Positions 7,334 through 14,406 of a stretch of 64,000 nt of DNA are shown in pieces. The stretch is from a virus. A program made the translations under genes and the position numbers. The notes beneath the pieces are model-generated. The model ran no database searches and was not told the DNA's origin. It worked only from the letters and a program-made list of their open reading frames with translations. The stretch spans positions 18,630-82,629 of IMG/VR virus record IMGVR_UViG_3300032053_000009; one strand, 5' to 3'. The stretch's first letter is position 1; each line of letters begins with the position of its first letter.

Positions 7334-7983
7334 GGTTGCTCTATTGTCTCCTTCGCCTGACGACGCCGAGCCAAATGACCTTCACGAACCAATAAGACGT
7401 GCTTGGCTTTCTTGAGGGCTGTCTGTAACCGCTTCACCCGCATCTCAAGGCTCTTGACCCGCTTGCGTGTTTGATCAACCCTGTACTCAAGCGTGCGACG
7501 CATCTCTTTCAGCTTCGCCTTGCGATCTAAAATCTTCTGCGCCTTGATCTCCTTAGCTTCTCGCTCCGCACGCCACGTCGCTATTGCTTGTTCAGCTTCT
7601 GCTCTGGCGTCGGTAATGTATAACCTGTCACTGTCAATATAGACCTTGATCAACGCTCGCTTGAATGAACCTTTATGACCTGGGTGATAGTCTTTGTCAT
7701 CTTTGAATTTTTGTGTGTTCAGAACATGGGCAAGCTCATGATAGATCACGCCCAACGAACAAGGCACATCGAGCTTGGGCAATCGAATACGTGCGCTCCA
7801 CGTCGAAGACGTGGCATCGCCTTTGTTCGCTTTGCGAAATACAAACGCAACACTGATGTTATGAAGGTTGAATTTTTTGGCAAGAATGTGAGGAAGGAAT
7901 TTTCGTTCAGGATAAGGAATGTTGATTTTTTGTTCTTTGGGAAATTTATCATGCTCCCACCGATATACCAATAAGTGCGCCAT
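7288..7983 (-). CDS. HExxH metalloprotease-like (SprT-type) protein with coiled coil
   Basis: 231 residues, ATG preceded by AGAGGTATAACT. Residues 80-88 read I-Y-H-E-L-A-H-V-L, the HExxH zinc-protease signature, and a further histidine pair follows in YHPGHKGSF (H100, H103), a plausible third ligand, as in SprT-like proteins and related zincins. Residues 145-215 are a long, highly charged Lys/Arg/Glu helix, probably a coiled coil. SprT-type domains in phages are usually annotated as putative metallopeptidases without a proven substrate. It is in the leftward group downstream of promoter-like copy B. Confidence 0.75.
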   Translation of the reverse strand: MAHLLVYRWEHDKFPKEQKINIPYPERKFLPHILAKKFNLHNISVAFVFRKANKGDATSSTWSARIRLPKLDVPCSLGVIYHELAHVLNTQKFKDDKDYHPGHKGSFKRALIKVYIDSDRLYITDARAEAEQAIATWRAEREAKEIKAQKILDRKAKLKEMRRTLEYRVDQTRKRVKSLEMRVKRLQTALKKAKHVLLVREGHLARRRQAKETIEQPCQNTNLVLAETVVS

Positions 7984-8025
7984 AGTTATACCTCTCTCTC
8001 GCTCTCGCTCATATGAAGCGTTAGA

Positions 8026-8280
8026 TTATACCCCATCGTTAGATGATACCGCAACATTTTTAATTGGTCGATTCTTGCGCTCGTGTGCCAAGCGAATTTT
8101 CCGACGAGGTTCCCGAAGCAAGCTGGCGATGTTGTTCATGCTTGTCATGAACGCCTGCATCGCCTTCACGGTGTCCCGTACAGCCTTGTCGGTCTCGCCT
8201 TTTCGAGCAAAGTCCTCAGCCTGAGTCAAAAGCAACTTAGCCAGATTCTGCGCTCTCAGATACGTTGAAAACCTATTCAT
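8026..8280 (-). CDS. Hypothetical helical protein
   Basis: 84 residues with AGGAGGAACT before the ATG. The sequence is almost wholly alpha-helical (AKLLLTQAEDFARKGETDKAVRD shape, then MQAFMTSMNNIASLL) with a basic tail (REPRRKIRLAHERKNRP). It is the first gene after promoter-like copy B. No family is recognised. Confidence 0.65.
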   Translation of the reverse strand: MNRFSTYLRAQNLAKLLLTQAEDFARKGETDKAVRDTVKAMQAFMTSMNNIASLLREPRRKIRLAHERKNRPIKNVAVSSNDGV

Positions 8281-8318
8281 AGTTCCTCCTTATTATATAC
8301 AATACAAGGACGTAGTAC

Positions 8319-8362
8319 GCCCCTATATACATATACGGGAAAGGGGTCAAAACCGTGCAAAT
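8319..8362 (-). promoter_or_regulatory. Promoter-like repeat element, copy B
   Basis: Minus-strand TTGCAC (complement of 8355-8360), a 19-base spacer ending in TTTCCCG, then TATATGTATATAGGGG. It is nearly identical to copy A over the last 23 bases. It stands about 40 bases before the ATG at 8280 and within the divergent interval to the plus-strand helicase gene. Confidence 0.6.
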
Positions 8363-8452
8363 ATTCAGGTAGACAACTCAATATGTTTTTATAAATTGCC
8401 CGAACTTTACAAATCAGTTATCATCATCAGCTCTGTCAGGAGACCCGAAACC

Positions 8453-10126
8453 ATGAACGCCGAGCTTAAAGTACGAGACCGATATACCTTTCATCTCTTC
8501 TTCCCATACCACGCACCGACCGTAGAAGCTATCCGCAACACGCCTGGGTGCGCCTGGTCAAAAGCAACCTATAGTTGGATCTGCCGCTACATTTTTTACG
8601 ATCTCGTTATCAACACCTTAAACAAACAAGGTTTGGACATTACCGAAGGAAACAATTTCAAAAACGATCTGATCAGTTTCCACAACAGCGAAAAAGAATT
8701 GGAGAAAATAAAAGCCATTGACGGAAACGAGTGTTTAGAACTAACAAAAATAAAACTCGATCCGCATCAAAAAGTCGGCTCCACATTTATGGTGGTTGGT
8801 GAAAAGGTTTTGCTTGCTGATGCTGTCGGTCTTCAAAAAACATCTACAGCGCTGAACGCCTGCCTTATTTTGAAAAAGGTGAGAGACGTTAAAAAAGTTC
8901 TGTACGTGACCATCAACTCGTGCAAGTGGCAAGTGCAAACCGAGATCGAGCGCTTTACAAATCAAAAATCAATCGTGATTGATGGCACCAAAGAACAAAG
9001 ACACAACCAATTCAATCGCTGGCGAATTGGCAAAGATATGTTTCTCATCACCAACTACGAAGCCATTTACGCCAACATCAACCTATTCAAGAACGCTCTG
9101 CCGGACATCATCATCGCTGATGAGGTCAGCAAAGCCAAGAACTTCATGTCCAAGACAGCCAAGGCGCTGCGTCGCATCGAATCCCAATACTTCTGGGCGC
9201 TCGGCGCCACGCCGCTCGAAAACAACTTCGATGAAATCTTCAACATCCTCCGACTGGTCAACCCTGAACTCCTCGGCAACCTAACCAACTTCAAATCCTA
9301 TTATGCCAAGCTGGGCTTTTGGAACGAAATCAAAGGCTGGCACATCGACCGCATCAAAGATTTCATCAAGCGCATCCAGCCGTACATTTTGAAGCGCACC
9401 AATGAAGACGTGGGTCGTGTGCTGCCAAAGACAGACATCAAACATCATTGGATGGAACTGACCCCAGAACAACGAACCGTTTATGAGAATCTAAAAGTTC
9501 AATCAACGCTCACCGTGTCTGTCAACGGCACGACGTACAGCCAAATGATCTCAGTTTTGACTCGCCTACGAGAGACGTGCGACTTCTCTGACCTTGGCGA
9601 TCACAGCGCCGCCAGCGTCAGCTCGAAGCTGGAAGCCTTGGTTGACATTCTTAAAGCCACGCCGCCAGGCGACAAGACCATCATTTTCACGCAATGGGAG
9701 CAAGCCGCCCTGCGCATCGGCGAGCGCCTAAATAAGGAGAAGCTGGCTCATATTTTCGTGTCCGGCAGGGTTAAAGGAGCGCACAGGCAAATCGCTGTCA
9801 AAGATTTCAAAGAGAAAAGCGAGCTTGGCATCTTGCTCACGACCGATTGCTTGAGCTATGGCATGAACCTACAAGACGCCAACCACATCGTCATCTTTGA
9901 CTTGCTGTACACACCCAGCCGCATGACGCAGCGTGTCGGACGCATCCGGCGCCTTGGTCAAACCAAGGATATGACCATCCACACTCTCTTGTGCCGGAAC
10001 ACCGTGGAAGAGCGGATGCTGGACATCCTGGCACGCAAGCAAGGGTATCAGGATATGCTCTTTGATCCGTTCGCCAAAAACGTTAAATTGACGATGGACG
10101 ACCTGAAGAAGATAATTTTGAGCTAA
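8453..10126 (+). CDS. SNF2-like DEAD/DEAH helicase
   Basis: 557 residues from the ATG 8453-8455 (AGGAGA 9 bases upstream). A longer frame from a TTG at 8396 lacks a signal. The first 60 residues resemble the short HARP-like N-terminus seen in phage SNF2 proteins (F-P-Y-x-P-x-x-x-E-A-I-R-x-x-P-G-x-x-W). Motif I is A-D-A-V-G-L-Q-K-T at about residues 122-130, where SNF2 proteins normally have D-E-M-G-L-G-K-T. Motif II is I-I-A-D-E-V-S-K-A-K-N, motif III G-A-T-P-L-E-N-N, and motif VI Q-R-V-G-R-I-R-R-L-G-Q. It probably remodels protein-DNA complexes or forks during phage replication. The changed P-loop is discussed in the findings. Confidence 0.9.
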   Translation: MNAELKVRDRYTFHLFFPYHAPTVEAIRNTPGCAWSKATYSWICRYIFYDLVINTLNKQGLDITEGNNFKNDLISFHNSEKELEKIKAIDGNECLELTKIKLDPHQKVGSTFMVVGEKVLLADAVGLQKTSTALNACLILKKVRDVKKVLYVTINSCKWQVQTEIERFTNQKSIVIDGTKEQRHNQFNRWRIGKDMFLITNYEAIYANINLFKNALPDIIIADEVSKAKNFMSKTAKALRRIESQYFWALGATPLENNFDEIFNILRLVNPELLGNLTNFKSYYAKLGFWNEIKGWHIDRIKDFIKRIQPYILKRTNEDVGRVLPKTDIKHHWMELTPEQRTVYENLKVQSTLTVSVNGTTYSQMISVLTRLRETCDFSDLGDHSAASVSSKLEALVDILKATPPGDKTIIFTQWEQAALRIGERLNKEKLAHIFVSGRVKGAHRQIAVKDFKEKSELGILLTTDCLSYGMNLQDANHIVIFDLLYTPSRMTQRVGRIRRLGQTKDMTIHTLLCRNTVEERMLDILARKQGYQDMLFDPFAKNVKLTMDDLKKIILS

Positions 10127-10147
10127 GAAAACCGAAAGGAGATTAAT

Positions 10148-10357
10148 ATGAAAATGTCATACCTGAGAATCATCAGCGACAAAGACTCACGCACAAACGA
10201 AATCAACACGCAGCGTTTTTTGGCGGAACAGGAGATCAAAATTGATGGTCTTGATCCGCTTGCCAAACAAAAAGTGATGTCTGACGCCGCCAAAGACCTG
10301 CACCTCGCTGGCGCCATCATGCTGAAACAAATGATTCTTCAAAAAGGGGACGAATAA
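10148..10357 (+). CDS. Hypothetical small protein between helicase and loader
   Basis: 69 residues, AAAGGAG upstream of the ATG. It is charged and helical. The stop codon overlaps the start of the DnaC-like gene as TAATG, so the two are translationally coupled. A role as partner of the helicase or loader is suggested only by position. Confidence 0.65.
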   Translation: MKMSYLRIISDKDSRTNEINTQRFLAEQEIKIDGLDPLAKQKVMSDAAKDLHLAGAIMLKQMILQKGDE

Positions 10358-11184
10358 TGAATTACGAGAAAGCGCTGCAACTCGCTAAAGAGGATTTGAT
10401 TTACAAATGCACGGAGTGTACGAGAGCACACGACGTTTTAAGTCAATGCCGTCGCAAATGCCACGTCATTTACAGGAAGTACGTGAGCTATGCGTTCGCC
10501 AACATCCCACGGGAACTGTGGGATCTTGAAATTGACGACTTCAACGTGGCTGCGGCAGACGCAGAAGTGAAAGAGCGTCGCATCCTCGCCCTCAAAACAG
10601 TCCGGTTCTACATGGACAACCTCTTAAACGCTTACCGGAAGGGTCTGGGCATGGTTCTGTACGGCTTTCACGGCACCGGAAAGTCAATGCTGGCCGCCTG
10701 CGTGCTCAAAGAAGCTCTCCGGCTCGATAAAAAGGTGAAAATGATCGAATTTAATGACATGACCAGCATCATCCGGCGATCCAAGCAAGATCCAGAACCA
10801 ATGGATGAGCTGGAAAACCAAATTGAGACGCTGGACGTGCTCTGCATTGAGAATTTTGGCGTCAATCAGTTCCTTCGCAATCCTGACGAGATCAGCCGAG
10901 ACAAAGACGCCAGCAAAGAGAAGGAATTGGCACGGTTTGTGCGTGGTCCCGACTACATGACCCGTGAAATTGCCCGCCTTTTGAACAACCGCCGCCGTGC
11001 CATGCTACCCAACATTATCACCACCTACTACAACATCGAAGAGTTGATGAAATCACAGGATGACGAGGGTCGGCAGCTCATGAGCACGATCACTGGACAT
11101 TGCGAACAGATCTGGATTGATGGAGAAGATTACAGAAAATCTGTCCTGAGCAAAAATTGGGACAAAAGGGTGGCTAAACGCTAA
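10357..11184 (+). CDS. DnaC/IstB-like AAA+ ATPase (helicase loader)
   Basis: 275 residues. Walker A is G-F-H-G-T-G-K-S at residues 103-110; the Walker B-like strand is L-D-V-L-C-I-E-N-F-G at 159-168, with Glu-Asn in place of the usual Asp-Asp. An R-R-A-M-L-P-N-I-I-T-T-Y-Y-N segment near residue 220 fits the sensor-1 region of DnaC-like loaders. The N-terminus carries C-T-E-C ... C-R-R-K-C-H (residues 18-36), a likely zinc site. The family loads the replicative helicase on DNA. The gene starts as TAATG with the previous gene and ends as TAATG with the next, so the four-gene plus-strand cassette is tightly coupled. Confidence 0.85.
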   Translation: MNYEKALQLAKEDLIYKCTECTRAHDVLSQCRRKCHVIYRKYVSYAFANIPRELWDLEIDDFNVAAADAEVKERRILALKTVRFYMDNLLNAYRKGLGMVLYGFHGTGKSMLAACVLKEALRLDKKVKMIEFNDMTSIIRRSKQDPEPMDELENQIETLDVLCIENFGVNQFLRNPDEISRDKDASKEKELARFVRGPDYMTREIARLLNNRRRAMLPNIITTYYNIEELMKSQDDEGRQLMSTITGHCEQIWIDGEDYRKSVLSKNWDKRVAKR

Positions 11185-11585
11185 TGGCTGGAACAAATGA
11201 ATGGAAGCGAATACCGTCGTTCCCGAATTATTCTGTCAGCAAGGATGGAAAAGTCCGAAGAATACGACCCAGCGGCTTGAAGGGCATCAAAAGCAAGCTC
11301 CTAAAGCCGTTTCACTCCCTTAAGCCGTTCCATTATCAGAACTTCACCTGGTATTGGCTCTATCGTAACGGCGTGCGCCACAAAGTGGCGGCAACCAAGC
11401 TGGTAGCGAGCGCATTTATTGAGACGTATGAGGATTTGCGAACGCTTGAAGTGCAAATGATTGATCCGGCCAAGGGTGTTTATTACACGAACTTGCGCTG
11501 GGTGCCTCGACGCTTCAACGCTCGCCGGAACGAGCCAACCACGTTAGCCCTTCGCAGGTATGAACACAAAAAGCGGTATGGATGA
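11184..11585 (+). CDS. NUMOD4/HNH-family protein, probably inactive
   Basis: 133 residues. Residues 6-27 match NUMOD4 (E-W-K-R-I-P-S-F-P-N-Y-x-V-S-K-D-G-K-V-R-R), the usual N-terminus of phage HNH homing proteins. The downstream part keeps the framework (K-L-V-A-S-A-F-I, then N-L-R-W-V-P-R-R-F-N-A-R-R) but the conserved H-H-x-D/N-G of the HNH site is replaced by V-Q-M-I-D-P. It is therefore either a degenerate homing protein or one recruited as a DNA-binding protein. It begins as TAATG at the end of the DnaC-like gene. Confidence 0.8.
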   Translation: MAGTNEWKRIPSFPNYSVSKDGKVRRIRPSGLKGIKSKLLKPFHSLKPFHYQNFTWYWLYRNGVRHKVAATKLVASAFIETYEDLRTLEVQMIDPAKGVYYTNLRWVPRRFNARRNEPTTLALRRYEHKKRYG

Positions 11586-12175
11586 TAAAAAATAAAATTG
11601 GTCGCTGGACAGTTATTGCGCAAGCCAAATCAAAAGGGGTTTACAAACATTGGCTCTGTCAATGTCAATGTGGAACCAAAAAGATAGTTTCTCAAAGCGA
11701 TCTGCGCCGAGGAAACTCACGTTCATGCGGATGTTTACGAAAAGAATTATTAATAAAACGCTCGTCTATACATGGTCACGCCGCACGCACATATCATAGT
11801 CCTGAATATAAATCATGGACGAGTATGTTGTGTCGATGTCGAGACAAACAAGATCGGGATTATGGTGGACGAGGTGTTCAAGTATGCCGACAATGGCGCA
11901 AATTCAAGAACTTTTTAGCCGACATGGGATCGAAACCATCACGACAACATACCATTGAGCGCATTGACGTGAATGGCAACTATGAGCCAGGTAATTGTCG
12001 ATGGGCAACTCGAAAAGAGCAGACAAGAAATCAAAGAAATAATATTCGCATCACTGCGTTTGGAAACAATCTGCTATTGATTGAATGGTCTGAATTTACA
12101 GGAATCAAATATCAAACATTGTATAACAGAATTTTCTCTCAACGTTTAACGCCAGAACAAGCTCTTACCATCTAA
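11582..12175 (+). CDS. HNH-family endonuclease-like protein
   Basis: 197 residues, ATGA overlap with the upstream gene. The N-terminal part has a Cys-rich knuckle (C-Q-C-Q-C-G-T ... S-C-G-C-L). The C-terminal part contains Y-x-S-W-T-S-M-L-x-R-C, G-G-R-G-V-x-V-C-x-x-W, and T-I-E-R-I-D-V-N-G-N-Y-E-P-G-N-C-R-W-A-T-x-x-E-Q-x-R-N-Q-R-N. This last string is typical of a widespread group of mobile phage proteins related to HNH/AP2 homing enzymes. Base composition is more AT-rich than the preceding genes, consistent with independent acquisition. It ends the rightward cassette. Confidence 0.8.
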   Translation: MIKNKIGRWTVIAQAKSKGVYKHWLCQCQCGTKKIVSQSDLRRGNSRSCGCLRKELLIKRSSIHGHAARTYHSPEYKSWTSMLCRCRDKQDRDYGGRGVQVCRQWRKFKNFLADMGSKPSRQHTIERIDVNGNYEPGNCRWATRKEQTRNQRNNIRITAFGNNLLLIEWSEFTGIKYQTLYNRIFSQRLTPEQALTI

Positions 12176-12195
12176 AGGTAATCCAAACACCCCAA

Positions 12196-12245
12196 GCTCG
12201 CCTTCCGTCCACCACTTTCGTGATAGACACAGATGGAAGGCGAGC
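12196..12245. terminator. Large hairpin between converging gene groups
   Basis: 12196-12209 (GCTCGCCTTCCGTC) pairs with 12232-12245 (GATGGAAGGCGAGC) in a 14-pair stem with one G-T pair and a 22-base loop. It sits between the end of the plus-strand cassette (12175) and the end of the minus-strand lysis genes (12289). There is no clear U-tract on either side, so intrinsic termination is likely but not certain; it could act in both directions. Confidence 0.6.
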
Positions 12246-12288
12246 CACTAAAGTCTGGACTCGTTCAACCAGCGCCCACAGTCTTGAT

Positions 12289-12753
12289 TTAGGCGGGCTT
12301 GGCTGGCGCTGGGGTTGGAGCTGGCAAACCACTGTTGATGCTGGTCAGGTTTTGAGCAATTGACATAGCGCCAGCAAGAATCGTTCCTGCTATCGCCAAA
12401 TGTGCGCTCGACACGCCGCCCTGTTGTAACGCTAATACGGCATTGCTGAGCTGAGCCAAGAGACCCATCAAAAACTCTGTCGATCTCAATGGCGGATGTG
12501 GTATGGATTCATCGGTCTTATCAAAACCACGCATGATGTTGTACGACCCCACCAACACGGTTGTGATAATCAAGCTGATGTCAGCAGGGATGAACCCTTT
12601 AATGGAAGCCACCAACGCAATTCCAGATCCCAAAAGCGAGACCCAGAAGTGAATGGTTTTCCATCCACGCTTTACTTCTTTGACGTTCGCCAAGAAATCC
12701 GCAGCGGGCTTTCTGGCAACGAACAACAATTTGATCTTGTCTATCAGACTCAT
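12289..12753 (-). CDS. Putative holin
   Basis: 154 residues from the ATG 12751-12753, which has GGAGGG six bases upstream and overlaps the previous stop as ATGA; the longer frame from 12843 is not needed. Two hydrophobic segments are at residues 34-55 and 57-75, and a third weaker one at about 116-134. The N-terminus is basic and the C-terminus a Pro/Ala-rich tail (APTPAPAKPA). Size, membrane segments and location two genes after the endolysin support a holin that releases the endolysin. No specific holin family is recognised. Confidence 0.65.
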   Translation of the reverse strand: MSLIDKIKLLFVARKPAADFLANVKEVKRGWKTIHFWVSLLGSGIALVASIKGFIPADISLIITTVLVGSYNIMRGFDKTDESIPHPPLRSTEFLMGLLAQLSNAVLALQQGGVSSAHLAIAGTILAGAMSIAQNLTSINSGLPAPTPAPAKPA

Positions 12754-13070
12754 TTGACCCTCCTTGCTCTCTTTATCTGAGAAATGATCCGAATCTTTTG
12801 AATGTGCGCATTGCGTCGAAAGATCAGCCGCAAATTTGGGCACACAAATTCATACACCCTTGATATTGGTATGCCATCGCTTTCAGCGACATCGCACGCA
12901 GCAACGTAACCACAGCGCACTTCACTGTTCGATAAACTGTCGGTCGTGTTAATTTCCCAGACAAATCGTTCCCAATGATCAGGGTCTAAAAGAATGACTC
13001 GTGGACGAGACGATGATGGCAAACACCTCAATTCATCTTCGATTTTGGATGCAACCAGCACCTCGCTCAT
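12750..13070 (-). CDS. Hypothetical protein in lysis cluster
   Basis: 106 residues from the ATG 13068-13070. A GTG at 13079 is an alternative that overlaps the endolysin stop. The sequence contains a strand-rich region (RPRVILLDPDHWERFVWEI) and ends in a very basic helix (RRNAHIQKIRIISQIKRARRVK). No signal peptide or lipobox is visible, so a spanin is unlikely. It lies between endolysin and holin with overlaps on both sides; function unknown. Confidence 0.6.
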   Translation of the reverse strand: MSEVLVASKIEDELRCLPSSSRPRVILLDPDHWERFVWEINTTDSLSNSEVRCGYVAACDVAESDGIPISRVYEFVCPNLRLIFRRNAHIQKIRIISQIKRARRVK

Positions 13071-13075
13071 ACCCG

Positions 13076-13840
13076 TCACGCAATGGCATCCATCTTACTT
13101 TTAATGGATGCCAGCGCCGTCACCCTGTTATAAACGCCTGTGAGCGAGCTGACATACTGCGGATCTGTCGCCCACTGATATTTTCCATTCGCCAGCCAAA
13201 AGAAATACTTATCCGGCACGTTTCTGAAGCTATACGATTGAGGATACATCCGTTGGATCTTGTCGCAATACCAAATAACAGCCTCGTCCGTCGTCTCCCA
13301 ATCCACAAAAAGACGTGTCGTGGTCACTTTAACCCACAAAATACCTGGCTTGCCTGACTCCACTTCAAATTTGGTTATGTTCGGGAACTGCTTTTTGGCG
13401 TAAGCGATGGCTTTGTTCTTGAGATCAGGATCTTTAGAATCGGTATAGACGTACTTCACAAACTCGTGCGTGTCAATATCAAGCACCAGCCCTGTCCAGG
13501 CGTTTGGCCTGGTGATGCCGAAGAAATTGTTGTTGCCGATCACACGATCAAACCCGCCTGTTTCATGCCAAGCGTGTGCCAGCACGATGTACGGATCAAA
13601 ACCACGAATCTTTAATAGCGGCGCCGACGCCATAAACCGATCTAAAGGCGTTCCGAATGGTGGCGGAGGTGGCTTGGGTGGCGGCGGAGCGGTCTTAGGT
13701 GGTTCCGTTATCGTTATTCCGGTCAGGGAGGATAACGGTGAAACGGGTGGGGGCGGGATTATCGGAGCCGTAGGTTCCGTTGGCGGCTTTGGCTTCAGCC
13801 ACGTTATCAGAAATTGAATTATTTTCTTCAGTAGTTCCAT
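13076..13840 (-). CDS. Endolysin, glucosaminidase (FlgJ-like) type
   Basis: 254 residues. Residues 1-16 are a short hydrophobic helix (MELLKKIIQFLITWLK), 17-62 an extreme Pro-rich linker, and 70-250 a glucosaminidase-like domain. A-H-A-W-H-E-T-G-G-F at 88-97 supplies the presumed catalytic Glu93, and N-N-F-F-G-I at 104-109 is the typical second motif. The family cleaves peptidoglycan glycan strands. The N-terminal helix could tether the enzyme to the membrane. The first 146 bases overlap the upstream zinc-ribbon gene in another frame, and the start codon has only a weak ribosome binding site, suggesting coupled translation. The putative holin follows. Confidence 0.85.
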   Translation of the reverse strand: MELLKKIIQFLITWLKPKPPTEPTAPIIPPPPVSPLSSLTGITITEPPKTAPPPPKPPPPPFGTPLDRFMASAPLLKIRGFDPYIVLAHAWHETGGFDRVIGNNNFFGITRPNAWTGLVLDIDTHEFVKYVYTDSKDPDLKNKAIAYAKKQFPNITKFEVESGKPGILWVKVTTTRLFVDWETTDEAVIWYCDKIQRMYPQSYSFRNVPDKYFFWLANGKYQWATDPQYVSSLTGVYNRVTALASIKSKMDAIA

Positions 13841-13979
13841 AATAAACCGTTTTTGCGAACCCGCAATTACAAAGAAGATCGTATCCAGTGATCATGCCTG
13901 GCCAGTGCGTTTCCGTTAATATGGCACCACATTTTGGACAATTCACACTCAATCCATCAAGTGTTTGGCTGTTCCCCAT
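13695..13979 (-). CDS. Zinc-ribbon protein overlapping the endolysin gene
   Basis: 94 residues from the ATG 13977-13979; ATGs at 13985 and 14018 are alternatives and none has a strong ribosome binding site. The N-terminal half reads S-V-N-C-P-K-C-G-A-I ... L-L-C-N-C-G-F-A-K-T-V-Y-Y, a four-Cys zinc-ribbon pattern with an intervening THWPGMITGYD. The C-terminal half is low-complexity and runs out of frame across the first 146 bases of the endolysin gene. The CxxC pairs make it likely to be real. Function unknown. Confidence 0.6.
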   Translation of the reverse strand: MGNSQTLDGLSVNCPKCGAILTETHWPGMITGYDLLCNCGFAKTVYYGTTEENNSISDNVAEAKAANGTYGSDNPAPTRFTVILPDRNNDNGTT

Positions 13980-14406
13980 TACCATTATTGTTGACGCCAA
14001 CACGATTTTCAAGCTCATTAACGATGGCTTGCCCGATTGGGTTTGGCTTCACCTCTCCCTGCGTCAACGACGGTTCTGTGGACTGCACAAGCATCCGACG
14101 CATTGAGTTTTCAATCGCTCGCTCGGCAGCGTGCGGGGGCGACACATCCAATATCACGTTTCGCACTTCCTGAACAGCGACGCCCGTGTGCATAATGCGC
14201 TGAGTGTTTTCGATCAAGGCTTCCAAAACCCAAATGTGAACGCAATCAAATTTGTCAACAACTTCGTCACTTTGCGCTCTCTTGCCACGCACCTGGCGCC
14301 ACAACTGACATTTGCTTTGCGCTCCGGTCGCTGGATCGACTTCAAAATCGCTACGCCATCCGTCGATGCACCGTTTCCCGTTATAGGGACAGTTTTGATA
14401 GCTCAT
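13957..14406 (-). CDS. Hypothetical Cys-containing protein after fibre tip gene
   Basis: 149 residues; TAATG junction with the tip-fibre gene upstream. Cys residues at 6, 13 and 33 (NCPYNGKRCIDGW, SKCQLWR) suggest a small metal site. The middle is a helical region, and the C-terminus is Asn/Gly-rich (GVNNNGNGEQPNT). The sequence resembles small conserved proteins found near phage tail genes, but I cannot assign a function. Confidence 0.65.
   Translation of the reverse strand: MSYQNCPYNGKRCIDGWRSDFEVDPATGAQSKCQLWRQVRGKRAQSDEVVDKFDCVHIWVLEALIENTQRIMHTGVAVQEVRNVILDVSPPHAAERAIENSMRRMLVQSTEPSLTQGEVKPNPIGQAIVNELENRVGVNNNGNGEQPNT

Noticed and set aside
12750-13070. Spanin between endolysin and holin
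   Set aside because: No signal peptide, transmembrane helix or lipobox is visible in the product.
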